In this document: piece by piece, positions 16,103 to 24,513 of the stretch
Numbering within the stretch: the first letter of the stretch is position 1
Layout: each line of letters begins with the position of its first letter
Origin: Lachnoclostridium edouardi
GTDB taxonomy: Bacteria; Bacillota; Clostridia; Lachnospirales; Lachnospiraceae
Direction of reading: 5' to 3'
DNA: 64,000 nt
NCBI RefSeq assembly: GCF_900240245.1
Contig: NZ_OESQ01000001.1
Coordinates: 1,961,672 to 2,025,671 of the forward strand
Program-made: the position numbers and the translations under genes
The notes under the pieces: generated by a model
The model's input: the letters and a program-made list of their open reading frames with translations, nothing else
Told to the model about the DNA's origin: nothing
The model's database searches: none

Positions 16103-17371
16103 ATGGACTATATAGAAAAAATTATTGGACGGGAAATTTTAAATGCCAGGGGAAAGCCTACAGTGGAGGCTGAAATTATTACAAAGAATGGAATCCGCGC
16201 ATTTGCCTCTGTTCCCAGCGGTACTTCAACCGGCATATATGAGGCCAAAGCCTTATATGACGGCCAGCCTAGATATGAGGGAAAGGGAACAAAGAAGGCT
16301 GCGGCCAATGTAAGCGGGGAAATATCATCATATCTTCACGGAACAGATATTACAGATCAGGCAAAAATCGACCAGGCTTTATGTAAGCTGGACGGAACTG
16401 AGGATAAGTCCAGATTGGGAGCCAACGCAGTGCTGGCAGTGTCAGCGGCTGCGGCCAGGGCAGGAGCTATGGCCAAAGGACTGCCTTTATACAAGTATTT
16501 AGCAGAAAAAAGGGAAGGGGGATATAAAGAAGAAAAGCTGTTTTTGCCTCATATTGTGGCAACAGTTATTGCCGGCGGAGTATTCTCTGATTCAGGCCTG
16601 GAGTTTGAGGATTATATGGCTGTGTTTCGCGGATTTTCTGCTTTCAGTCAGGAGTTGGACGCTTTGGCAGCTTTAAGAGGCAGGCTGGAGAAAAAACTAA
16701 GAGAAAAGTACGGGGCGTTCCCGGAGGACGGAGGAGCCCTGGCCCCGCCTCTTAAAAGTACGGAGGAAGCATTTTTCTGGATACTGGAAACTGCTAAGGA
16801 CTTAAACATTGAAGATAAGGTTACTCTTGGGCTGGACGTGGCTGCCAGCGAGCTTTGGGATAACCAGAGACAGATGTATACTTTAGGCTCCGGAAAGAAA
16901 CAGATGGCTGCCAAAGAGCTTAGCCTTTACTATGAGAAGCTTTATAAGGATTATCCCTTAACCTTTATTGAGGATGGATTCCACCAGGATGATTTTCAAA
17001 GCTTTGCTTGGCTGGGAAAAAGAATTCCAGAAGCACAGATTGTAGGAGATGATCTATTTGCTACAAATCCCAAAAGACTGTCTCAGGGAATTGCCCTTAG
17101 GGCCGGCAACGGGCTGCTGTTAAAAATGAATCAGATCGGCACAGTGACGGAAGCTGTGAAAGCCGCCCATATAGCCCGCAAACATCATTATGACGTCATT
17201 GTTTCTCTTAGGTCAGGGGAGACTACAGATGATTTTATTGCAGATTTGGCAGTGGCAGTAGGGGCAGGGCAGATTAAATTAGGATCTCCTGTAAGAGCTG
17301 AAAGAAATGCAAAATATAACAGGCTTCTGAGAATTGAGGAGGAATTAAGGGAAGAGAAAACAATAGATTAG
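16103..17371 (+). CDS. Divergent enolase-superfamily protein (enolase paralogue)
   Basis: 422 residues, close to the length of enolase and clearly related: PSGTSTGIYEAKAL, the three metal ligands (LGLDVAASE, FIEDGFHQDD, VGDDLFATN), catalytic lysine LLKMNQIG, and RIEEELRE at the end. Several active-site positions differ. SHRSGET is SLRSGET (histidine to leucine), the GGxHAxN loop is GGVFSDS, and IQEFM is FEDYM, with aspartate at the catalytic glutamate position. It is therefore not the housekeeping enolase. It may act on a related phosphorylated hydroxy acid, or be a weaker enolase for the glycerate pathway. It follows the glycerate kinase by 21 bases. Confidence 0.85.
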   Translation: MDYIEKIIGREILNARGKPTVEAEIITKNGIRAFASVPSGTSTGIYEAKALYDGQPRYEGKGTKKAAANVSGEISSYLHGTDITDQAKIDQALCKLDGTEDKSRLGANAVLAVSAAAARAGAMAKGLPLYKYLAEKREGGYKEEKLFLPHIVATVIAGGVFSDSGLEFEDYMAVFRGFSAFSQELDALAALRGRLEKKLREKYGAFPEDGGALAPPLKSTEEAFFWILETAKDLNIEDKVTLGLDVAASELWDNQRQMYTLGSGKKQMAAKELSLYYEKLYKDYPLTFIEDGFHQDDFQSFAWLGKRIPEAQIVGDDLFATNPKRLSQGIALRAGNGLLLKMNQIGTVTEAVKAAHIARKHHYDVIVSLRSGETTDDFIADLAVAVGAGQIKLGSPVRAERNAKYNRLLRIEEELREEKTID

Positions 17372-17411
17372 TGGTATAATGATCCTAAAATACTTTAGGA
17401 GAGAGAAGGCC

Positions 17412-18047
17412 ATGTTTAAGAATAAAAATATTAGTGATTTTGTTTATGAAAAAATATTAGAAGGTATTGTTCAGTTGAAATATGCTCCTGGTGAAAAAAT
17501 TTCAGAAAATAAGCTGGCAGAAAGCCTTGGCGTAAGCAGAGCTCCTATAAAAAACGCGCTGGCCAAGCTGGAAAAGGGCGGTTATGTAATTATTCGACCT
17601 CAATACGGAACATTTGTCATGGAAATATCGGCAGAACGGACAAGACAAATTTGTGATGTCAGGCTTTCCTTAGAGGTTCAGGCCATAAAAGCAGCAGTTC
17701 ATGCTGTGACAGAAGAGCAGCTGGCCAAGCTGGAAGTCAGATTCCAGACCATTGAGGGAATGGCGGAAGATACAGATGAAAAGAGAGAGTATATTTATCT
17801 TACAGACTCTCTGCTTCATCAGACAATTTATCAGGCTTCAGGAAATGAAATTATACCAGAAATTATGGATCGTTACAGCCCGGAAATCCAAAGACTGCAA
17901 AGAGCCAATATGACCTGGAGGGACAGGGGAGAGGGAACCCTGGCGGAAATGAAAAAAATCTTTCAGGCATTGAAGGACAGAAATTTGGAGGGGGCAGTAC
18001 AGGCTATGGAGGAGCATATTTCCAATATTAAAGCGGCGATTAAATAA
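17412..18047 (+). CDS. GntR-family regulator, FadR/FCD subgroup
   Basis: 211 residues from the ATG at 17412, preceded by AGGAGAG. The N-terminal winged helix (about 5-70; GEKISENKLAESLGVSRAPI) is followed by a helical FCD ligand-binding domain. It sits inside the hydroxy-acid operon, between the enolase-like gene and the transporter genes, so autoregulation of the operon through the palindrome at 13333-13346 is likely. The inducer may be the transported acid; this is inference. Confidence 0.88.
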   Translation: MFKNKNISDFVYEKILEGIVQLKYAPGEKISENKLAESLGVSRAPIKNALAKLEKGGYVIIRPQYGTFVMEISAERTRQICDVRLSLEVQAIKAAVHAVTEEQLAKLEVRFQTIEGMAEDTDEKREYIYLTDSLLHQTIYQASGNEIIPEIMDRYSPEIQRLQRANMTWRDRGEGTLAEMKKIFQALKDRNLEGAVQAMEEHISNIKAAIK

Positions 18048-18069
18048 GAATTGGGCAGGAGGATGCACT

Positions 18070-19041
18070 ATGAAGAAACAATTACTGGCGCTTGCAGTTG
18101 GAATGGCACTTGTATTATCTATGGCAACAGGATGTGAAAAAAAGACAAAAGAGTTTCCGCAGAAGGAGATTACAGTTGTAGTTCCATGGAGCCCGGGAGG
18201 CACAAATGATTTAATGGCAAGGGCTTTACAGCCAGTATTTAAGGAAAAATTTAATGTGGACCTGGTAGTGAAGAATACAGAGGGCGGCGGAAGCGCCGTA
18301 GGTATCAATGAAGTCCTTACTGCAAAAAATGACGGTTATACAGTAGGATTGGCTTCCAGCTCTTTTTTAGCTCTTGTAACTCAGGGCAGGGCAGAGGCTG
18401 ACGTTGAAAAGATTACGAATATTTGCTCTGTATCTGAAGAACCGATTGTATTAGCAGTAAAGGCCGGAGGCAAGTTTGAAAAGGCTGAGGATTTTCTGGC
18501 TCAGGCCAAAACAGGACAAGTTTCTATCGGGGTTCCTGGTTCTAATAACGTAAATCAGGCCTATGCCATGCTTTTGGGACAAGCGGCTGAAGCAGACTTT
18601 TTATTTATGCCTTTTGACGGCGGTTCCAGAGTTATTACAGAGATTCTGGGAGATCATGTAGATTCAGGGGTACTAAAGCCCAGCGAGGTAATTTCTCAGG
18701 TCAATGCAGGTGAACTGAAGGTAATAGGAGTTTTTAATAAAGACGGGATTACGACTATGCCGGATGTGCCTACCTTTGAATCATTAGGATATGATGTGTT
18801 TACACTGGGAGAAATAAAGCAGGCATCCTATATCATGGCGCCGGAGGGAGTAGATGAGCAGGTAAAGGAGAAGCTGGCGTCTATGTTTAAAGAGGCGGTT
18901 GAATCTGAAGAGTTTAAAAGCTTTGCAGGGGAAAGCGGAATGATTTTACAGCCATTAACAGGAAAAGAGCTGGATACTTATGTGGGAGACATTTATAAAG
19001 CTTTAGATAATGCTGGAAAAGAGCTGTTTGCTGTTAATTAG
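18070..19041 (+). CDS. tctC: TctC-family solute-binding lipoprotein
   Basis: 323 residues with a lipoprotein signal peptide: a charged start, a hydrophobic stretch, then the lipobox MATGC, with Cys around residue 23. The mature protein is a Bug/TctC fold (ITVVVPWSPGGTNDLMARAL at the start). It captures a carboxylate outside the cell and delivers it to the TctAB membrane unit encoded next. The genetic context points to glycerate or another hydroxy acid rather than tricarboxylates. Confidence 0.92.
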   Translation: MKKQLLALAVGMALVLSMATGCEKKTKEFPQKEITVVVPWSPGGTNDLMARALQPVFKEKFNVDLVVKNTEGGGSAVGINEVLTAKNDGYTVGLASSSFLALVTQGRAEADVEKITNICSVSEEPIVLAVKAGGKFEKAEDFLAQAKTGQVSIGVPGSNNVNQAYAMLLGQAAEADFLFMPFDGGSRVITEILGDHVDSGVLKPSEVISQVNAGELKVIGVFNKDGITTMPDVPTFESLGYDVFTLGEIKQASYIMAPEGVDEQVKEKLASMFKEAVESEEFKSFAGESGMILQPLTGKELDTYVGDIYKALDNAGKELFAVN

Positions 19042-19070
19042 TATAGGTTTAGGGTCTGGAGGCTTTCGTT

Positions 19071-19571
19071 ATGAATCGTGAAGAGAAATTTTATGAGACA
19101 GTAGTATTAATAATGATAATTGGGGCGGCCTTGTTCCTTTATTGGACAGCTTTTACACAAGGCACTAATTTTTCAGGGGAAAATGAAATGGCTTCTATGG
19201 ATATGCCTAAATATGTTTTTCTGGCTATTATAGGATTTAGCGGAATCCGGCTGATATCAGGAGGACTATTTTCAAAACGTGGGGAAAAAGAAGCTGAGGC
19301 GGAGAAGGAGAAGGGACAGGTAAAAGTTGACAAACGGGTGACGCTGTCTGCTATAGGAATTTTAGTTTATACAATTCTGTGGAATTTCTTAGGCTTTGGT
19401 CTGAGCAGCGCTGCATTTTTTATCTGGGAATCTAAGGTGCTTAAAAAGCAGTTTCAGCCGGGAAAAACTATATTGCTGGCAGCAGGGTATACAGTTCTTC
19501 TTTATATCATGTTTGGAGGAATTTTTCACGTAGAGTTTCCAGAGCCGATTCTGGAAATGATAGCAGGATAG
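19071..19571 (+). CDS. tctB: TctB-family small transporter subunit
   Basis: 166 residues with four predicted membrane segments (about 13-30, 45-65, 86-110 and 125-160) and a charged loop rich in Lys and Glu between the second and third. Size, topology and position between TctC and TctA identify the small membrane subunit of a tripartite tricarboxylate-type transporter. A GGAGG site lies 9 bases upstream. Confidence 0.88.
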   Translation: MNREEKFYETVVLIMIIGAALFLYWTAFTQGTNFSGENEMASMDMPKYVFLAIIGFSGIRLISGGLFSKRGEKEAEAEKEKGQVKVDKRVTLSAIGILVYTILWNFLGFGLSSAAFFIWESKVLKKQFQPGKTILLAAGYTVLLYIMFGGIFHVEFPEPILEMIAG

Positions 19572-19578
19572 GAGGAAG

Positions 19579-21078
19579 ATGATGGAGGGTTTTACACATA
19601 CTCTGACAATTGCAGGGGGAACTATATTAAATCCGGGGCTATTTTTGTTGATTACAGGCGGAACGTTTTTAGGACTGGTAATTGGATCCCTGCCTGGACT
19701 TTCAGCTACAATGGGAGTAGCGCTAATACTGCCCCTTACATTTACCATGGAGCCGGTCAGCGCCATAGGAATTATGATGGGAGTTTATATTGGAGGAATG
19801 GCAGGGGGAGCCGTATCGGCCACACTTTTAAATATCCCTGGCACCCCTTCAGCAGTAGTGACATGTTTAGACGGATACCCTATGGCAAAACAGGGAAAAG
19901 GGGCGGAGGCCTTAGGATGGGCGGCGTTTGCCTCTGGCTTTGGAAGTATTATCAGCTGGCTGGCTCTTACATTTTTTGCTCCAAAGCTGGCCAGGCTGTG
20001 TACCAGCTTCGGCTCACCGGAATACGCGGCTTTGGCATTTTTCGGCCTGACTATTATTGCGGCAGTATCCGGAAAATCTATATTAAAGGGACTGATTGCC
20101 GGCCTTCTTGGAATCTCTCTTTCCTTTGTAGGCACAGATCCAATATGGGGAGATTTAAGATTTACATATGGAAATATTAACTTAATGTCTGGAATTAACA
20201 GTATTCCGGCTATGATCGGACTGTACTCTATTCCTCAGATTCTTCTAAGCTGCACAGGGGAGGGAAATCCCCGTGTGGATACAAAGGAGCTGAGAATGAG
20301 GAACTTTATACCGTCCATGGGAAAGATCTGGAAGGAGAAATGGAATATTATCCGCTCCAGCGTCATTGGAACTTTAATCGGAATTATACCGGCAACAGGA
20401 GGTAATATAGCCGCGTTTATTGCATACGACCAGACAAAAAGAGTATCAAAAGAGCCAGAGTCCTTTGGAAAAGGAAATTATCAGGGAGTAATTGCTTCAG
20501 AAGCGGCAAATAACGGCGTGTGCGGCGGCGCTTTGATTCCCATGCTCACCTTAGGCATCCCGGGAGACAGTGTAACTGCTGTGCTTATGGGAGGTTTAGT
20601 CATACATGGAATGCGGCCTGGGCCGTCTTTATTTACAGATTACGGGGATGTTATGACAGAAATATTTACAACTGTGCTGATCGCCACAATTATGATGGTT
20701 GTCATTCAGTGCGTAGGCATTAAGCTGTTTGTAAGAGTTCTGAATATACCAGTAAATTATTTAGACGCTGCCTTAGTTATTTTATCCTTAGTAGGCTCCT
20801 ACGCTTTAAGAAGTAATTATTTTGATGTAGTTCTTACTCTGGGAATTGGATTTGCAGGATATCTGCTGATAAAAGGAGGCTTCCCAACAGCTCCTATAGT
20901 ACTTGGGCTGGTGTTAGGATCTATGTTTGAGGGGGAGACCAGAAGAGCCTTAAAATTAAGCGGCGGTTCTATAGATATTTTCTTTACAAGACCAGTGGCC
21001 TGTATATTTATTTTAATTGGATTTGTTGTGATCGCTTCCTCTGTGTGGAAGTCTGTAAAAGCCGGGAAGAAAAAATAA
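19579..21078 (+). CDS. tctA: TctA-family large transporter subunit
   Basis: 499 residues with about eleven or twelve membrane segments. Family motifs are GLVIGSLPGLSATMGVALILP in the first half and IPATGGNIAAFIAYDQTKR with GVIASEAANNGVCGGALIPM in the second. It is the ion-coupled permease of the TctCBA system. The start may be ATG 19579 or 19582; AGGAGG fits the latter better. A strong terminator follows, so the operon ends here. Confidence 0.93.
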   Translation: MMEGFTHTLTIAGGTILNPGLFLLITGGTFLGLVIGSLPGLSATMGVALILPLTFTMEPVSAIGIMMGVYIGGMAGGAVSATLLNIPGTPSAVVTCLDGYPMAKQGKGAEALGWAAFASGFGSIISWLALTFFAPKLARLCTSFGSPEYAALAFFGLTIIAAVSGKSILKGLIAGLLGISLSFVGTDPIWGDLRFTYGNINLMSGINSIPAMIGLYSIPQILLSCTGEGNPRVDTKELRMRNFIPSMGKIWKEKWNIIRSSVIGTLIGIIPATGGNIAAFIAYDQTKRVSKEPESFGKGNYQGVIASEAANNGVCGGALIPMLTLGIPGDSVTAVLMGGLVIHGMRPGPSLFTDYGDVMTEIFTTVLIATIMMVVIQCVGIKLFVRVLNIPVNYLDAALVILSLVGSYALRSNYFDVVLTLGIGFAGYLLIKGGFPTAPIVLGLVLGSMFEGETRRALKLSGGSIDIFFTRPVACIFILIGFVVIASSVWKSVKAGKKK

Positions 21079-21090
21079 TTTTATAAAATG

Positions 21091-21135
21091 GGTCTGGAGC
21101 AAACGCTTAGAAGATTTGTTCCAGACCTTGTTTTT
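21091..21135 (+). terminator. Rho-independent terminator after tctA
   Basis: GGTCTGGAGCAAA (21091-21103) pairs with TTTGTTCCAGACC (21115-21127), 13 base pairs with one G-T, followed by TTGTTTTT. It could also serve the convergent toxin gene. Confidence 0.85.
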
Positions 21136-21142
21136 ATGAGAT

Positions 21143-21433
21143 TTATTTACTAAATAAATCACTGTGTGTTCCTGTACGAGTCAAGGTTAATACTAATACA
21201 TTTTCTTCAATATAGTAAATTAGAAGCCAGTTTGGAAGAATATGGCATTCTCGATGGCCGATCCAGTTTCCTGTGAGAGCATGGTCTTTATACTTATCTG
21301 AAAGTACCTCACCCATGGCAAGAGCCGTAATAACATCTTGAAGTAGATTAATCTTTAATCCTCGTTTTATCGCCAGCTTATAATCTTTTTTAAATTGAGT
21401 GGTTATTTTAACAGAATATTTGGCTTTTTTCAT
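21143..21433 (-). CDS. YafQ-type mRNA interferase toxin
   Basis: 96 residues of the RelE/YafQ fold. The C-terminal block YKDHALTGNW, RECHILPNW and RTGTHSDLF aligns with E. coli YafQ, whose catalytic residues are two histidines, an aspartate and a final histidine. Here the three histidines are kept, but the aspartate position is asparagine (Asn68), so activity could be altered. The gene overlaps its antitoxin gene by 4 bases. It is expected to cut mRNA on the ribosome when the antitoxin is degraded. Confidence 0.88.
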   Translation of the reverse strand: MKKAKYSVKITTQFKKDYKLAIKRGLKINLLQDVITALAMGEVLSDKYKDHALTGNWIGHRECHILPNWLLIYYIEENVLVLTLTRTGTHSDLFSK

Positions 21434-21708
21434 TTTTCTAAATCTGCGAACAACTCATCTAAATTTGTATAACCCTTTGTAGAAGGATCTTTCGCAATCC
21501 TTTCTGCCTCCAGCATGGTGGCAATAGTTTCTTTGGTAGGTTGATTTAAAGAAATATCAAAGGGAATTCTGCCTTCTCTAAGGGATTGACGAACAAAAAT
21601 GTTAAATGCAGTTGAAAGGTTCATGCCAAGTTCAGAAAATAGTTTGTCGGCCTGTATTTTTAAATCTGAATCCATGCGGATGCTGATGTTTGTTGTGGTT
21701 CCAGCCAT
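21430..21708 (-). CDS. RelB/DinJ-family antitoxin
   Basis: 92 residues with an N-terminal ribbon-helix-helix (NISIRMDSDLKIQADKLFSELGM) typical of DinJ/RelB and a C-terminal tail that would wrap the toxin. It is upstream of and overlaps the YafQ-like toxin. A typical promoter with two TGCACGAA repeats lies upstream, fitting autorepression by the toxin-antitoxin complex. Confidence 0.9.
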   Translation of the reverse strand: MAGTTTNISIRMDSDLKIQADKLFSELGMNLSTAFNIFVRQSLREGRIPFDISLNQPTKETIATMLEAERIAKDPSTKGYTNLDELFADLEK

Positions 21709-21737
21709 ATAATCATCTCCTTTTCTGTGATAATTAT

Positions 21738-21779
21738 ATTATATGTTAAATGCACGAAAAAAACAATATATTGCACGAA
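21738..21779 (-). promoter_or_regulatory. Toxin-antitoxin promoter and operator repeats
   Basis: On the minus strand TTGTTT (21766-21761) and TATAAT (21743-21738) are 17 bases apart. Two direct TGCACGAA copies (21751-21758 and 21772-21779, plus-strand reading), one in the spacer and one upstream of the -35, are candidate autorepressor sites. Confidence 0.55.
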
Positions 21780-21796
21780 TATTTTAATATATAAAA

Positions 21797-21981
21797 TAAA
21801 AAATAGTTGAGCACGGCGTGCGAAACTATTTGCTACCCAAACGAAGCGATAGCGGAGTTCGGGTTTCCCGTAGTTTTTTATGGAACGAGGGACGAGTGAA
21901 ATAAAAAATAGTAATGCTCGTGAAAGACCTCGCAAACTATTTTTCATGTATCGCACGTAAGTGCTCATAATAACAAAAAAG
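21797..21981. repeat. Dispersed structured repeat, copy 2
   Basis: Close to copy 1 at 13026-13215. The outer ends pair as before. The hairpin corresponding to ACCCAAA/TTTGGGT is changed on both arms, and ACGAGTG now faces TGCTCGT, which keeps pairing through G-T pairs. Such changes favour a conserved fold. It carries a 5-base GGACG duplication and lacks the extra hairpin of copy 1. It fills most of the gap between the antitoxin promoter and the asnA terminator; no ORF is supported here. Confidence 0.8.
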
Positions 21982-22026
21982 TACTGTAAAACAACCAGTT
22001 ATCACTTCTGATTATTTTACAGTACT
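21980..22026 (-). terminator. Rho-independent terminator after asnA
   Basis: AGTACTGTAAAA (21980-21991) pairs with TTTTACAGTACT (22015-22026). On the minus strand the stem is followed by a run of six T, so it ends the asnA transcript. Confidence 0.8.
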
Positions 22027-22078
22027 ATTCGTCTTAGAGAGCTATATTTTCATACTATAGGGATTCTGGGAACAACGC

Positions 22079-23086
22079 CTAAAGAAGTATTATATTGTTC
22101 TCTTTACATTCTTTTCTCATGCCGTCAGGCCATAAGCTGGCTTGAACTTCTCCGATATGAGCCCGGTCTAAAAGCAGCATACACAGACGTGACTGTCCAA
22201 TACCGCCTCCGATCGTATATGGAAGCTCTTTATTTAAGATCATCTGATGATATGGGAATTTTTCACGTTCTGTACAGCCGGCTTTTTCTAACTGCTGGTG
22301 AAGTGAATTTTCATCTACGCGGATTCCCATACTGGAGATTTCTAAAGCGCAGTTTAAGTGTTCAAACCAGAATAAAATATCTCCGTTTAAGCTCCAATCG
22401 TCATAGTCTGGCGCACGTCCGTCGTGAGGCTCTCCGTTGCTTAGTTTATCTCCGATTTTCATAAGGAAAACGCAGCCGTGTTCTTTTGTGATTAAGTTTT
22501 CCCGCTCTTTTGGCGTTTTATCAGGATAGCGGTCTACTAACTCCTGGGTGGTGATGAAAGTAATATCCTTAGGAAGATGCTTTACAGCCTCCGGATATTT
22601 ATACCAAACCTCGTGCTGCATATGCTTAATAATTTTAAAGATTGTGCGGACAGTGGCCTTTAAGGTATCAATGGTGCGCTCTTCCTTTGTAATAACCTTC
22701 TCCCAGTCCCACTGGTCCACATAGCAGGAGTGAAGATTATCTAAGGTCTCGTCTCTGCGGATTGCGTTCATATTCGTATATAGGCCCTCTCCCGGCTGAA
22801 AACCGTATTCATAAAGAGCCATACGTTTCCACTTTGCAAGAGAATGAACAACCTCTGCTGTTTCTCCTGGAATACCGGCTACGTCAAAGGAAACAGGCCG
22901 TTCCACGCCGTTTAGATCATCATTTAAACCGCTGCTTTTCCGTACAAATAAAGGGGCGGAAATACGTTCCAGGTTCATTTCCTTGCCAAACTCTTTTTGA
23001 AAGGTATCACGGATATACTTGATAGCCTCCTGGGTCTGACGAACGTCTAACTTAGGATCATAATTTTTGGGGAAAATAAGTGACAT
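22079..23086 (-). CDS. asnA: Aspartate--ammonia ligase (asparagine synthetase A)
   Basis: 335 residues, the normal AsnA length. Class II tRNA-synthetase-like fold motifs are visible: [41 protein letters not shown], and the C-terminal [14 protein letters not shown]. It makes asparagine from aspartate, ammonia and ATP. It is transcribed alone from a promoter at 23165-23193 and ended by its own terminator. No T-box or other leader structure was seen. Confidence 0.97.
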   Translation of the reverse strand: MSLIFPKNYDPKLDVRQTQEAIKYIRDTFQKEFGKEMNLERISAPLFVRKSSGLNDDLNGVERPVSFDVAGIPGETAEVVHSLAKWKRMALYEYGFQPGEGLYTNMNAIRRDETLDNLHSCYVDQWDWEKVITKEERTIDTLKATVRTIFKIIKHMQHEVWYKYPEAVKHLPKDITFITTQELVDRYPDKTPKERENLITKEHGCVFLMKIGDKLSNGEPHDGRAPDYDDWSLNGDILFWFEHLNCALEISSMGIRVDENSLHQQLEKAGCTEREKFPYHQMILNKELPYTIGGGIGQSRLCMLLLDRAHIGEVQASLWPDGMRKECKENNIILL

Positions 23087-23164
23087 ATGCTTGCCTCCTG
23101 TTTTAAGTATGCCTCAGCTGCCTGTTCAGAGCCTTTAGCCATGCTTGGATTTTTATAATACCGT

Positions 23165-23193
23165 ATATTAGCAGAATATTACAGAGAATGCAA
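23165..23193 (-). promoter_or_regulatory. asnA promoter
   Basis: On the minus strand TTGCAT (23193-23188) and TAATAT (23170-23165) are separated by 17 bases, about 80 bases before the asnA start. Confidence 0.55.
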
Positions 23194-23224
23194 GAGAATT
23201 ACAAAAGTTGTAAGGGCTGAATTC

Positions 23225-23253
23225 TTGCATGGACGAGGCGGTTATGCTATGAT
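23225..23253 (+). promoter_or_regulatory. Promoter of the tsaC-led cluster
   Basis: TTGCAT (23225-23230) and TATGAT (23248-23253) are 17 bases apart and lead to the gene at 23289. Confidence 0.6.
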
Positions 23254-23288
23254 ACAGGTTAAGATTTAATATTAAGGAAATGATAATC

Positions 23289-24446
23289 ATGGAGACAAAA
23301 AGAATTGTAATAGAAGACAGAGAACATGCAGATGACAGTCAATTAAAGGAGGCGGCCTGGATTCTCAGATCAGGCGGCCTTGTGGCTTTCCCCACAGAAA
23401 CCGTATATGGCCTGGGAGCTAACGCCCTGAATGAGGAAGCTGCCAGAAAAATTTATGCGGCTAAGGGGCGACCGTCAGACAATCCTCTTATTGCTCACAT
23501 TTCAGACTTTTCAGAGCTGGATCAGCTGGTAAGGGAGATTCCAAAGGCCGGAAAAATTTTGATGGAAGCGTACTGGCCAGGGCCGTTGACCTTGATTTTT
23601 CCTAAAAGCTCTAAAGTTCCCTACGGCACTACAGGAGGTTTGGATACAGTAGCGGTGCGGATGCCAAGCGACCCAACAGCCAGAAAGCTAATTGCTCTTT
23701 CCGGAGTGCCTGTGGCGGCTCCCAGCGCTAACACATCAGGCCGGCCAAGCCCTACTACTGCAGACCATGTGTGGGAAGATATGAATGGAAAAATAGACAT
23801 GATTGTAGACGGGGGACCGGTTGGCATCGGCGTAGAGTCCACTATTGTAGATGTAACAGAGGAGATTCCCGTACTGTTAAGACCGGGAGCTGTGACGTTG
23901 GAAATGTTAAAGGAGCTTTTGGGGGAGGTTAAAATTGACCCTGCTATTTTAGGACCTTTAAAAGATGGATTAAGGCCAAAGGCGCCAGGCATGAAGTACC
24001 GCCATTACGCGCCAAAGGCAGATTTAACCCTGGTAGAGCTGTCAGATGAAACAAGACTTCAGCTGCACAATTTAGACAGCAGGCTTTATAAGGAAACAGT
24101 GAAGGCTATGAAAGAGGCAGGCTGCAGTAAAGATTTAACCCCAGAAGAGTTTTGCCTGGCTAATCATGTGAAAATCATGGGGGAGGAAGCCTTAGCTCAG
24201 GGAAAAAGTACAGGTATTATTTGTACAGATGAAACAAGAAACCAATATAATCACGGGCTGATACGCAGTATGGGGTTAAGGTCTAAGGAGGAGACTTTGG
24301 CTCACAATTTATATGGGGTTTTAAGAGAGTTTGATGATTTAAATGTAGATTGCATTTTTTCGGAAAGCTTTTCTGAGGACAGCTTAGGACAGGCAATAAT
24401 GAACCGTTTATCTAAAGCGGCAGGATATAAAATATTAAAGGTGTAG
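23289..24446 (+). CDS. L-threonylcarbamoyladenylate synthase (Sua5/YwlC type)
   Basis: 385 residues from the ATG at 23289, 9 bases after AAGGAA; the ATG at 23280 touches that site. The N-terminal YrdC domain has GGLVAFPTETVYGLGANA and SANTSGRPSPT. The longer C-terminal Sua5 domain distinguishes it from short TsaC. It forms threonylcarbamoyl-AMP, the first step of t6A modification of tRNA position 37. The dCMP deaminase gene follows 67 bases later in the same direction. Confidence 0.94.
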   Translation: METKRIVIEDREHADDSQLKEAAWILRSGGLVAFPTETVYGLGANALNEEAARKIYAAKGRPSDNPLIAHISDFSELDQLVREIPKAGKILMEAYWPGPLTLIFPKSSKVPYGTTGGLDTVAVRMPSDPTARKLIALSGVPVAAPSANTSGRPSPTTADHVWEDMNGKIDMIVDGGPVGIGVESTIVDVTEEIPVLLRPGAVTLEMLKELLGEVKIDPAILGPLKDGLRPKAPGMKYRHYAPKADLTLVELSDETRLQLHNLDSRLYKETVKAMKEAGCSKDLTPEEFCLANHVKIMGEEALAQGKSTGIICTDETRNQYNHGLIRSMGLRSKEETLAHNLYGVLREFDDLNVDCIFSESFSEDSLGQAIMNRLSKAAGYKILKV

Positions 24447-24513
24447 ACAATGTTAAGAGCTTTAAACCTGAAAAGGCTTTGGAGAACATAAGAAAAAGGA
24501 GAAGAGTAAAACC

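Noticed and set aside
21660..21968. Minus-strand ORF overlapping the antitoxin and the repeat
   Set aside because: It is out of frame with the well-supported antitoxin, has no ribosome binding site and runs through the structured repeat.
23087..23280. Possible T-box or other riboswitch upstream of asnA
   Set aside because: The interval is short, has no T-box sequence or specifier-like hairpin, and holds simple divergent promoters instead.
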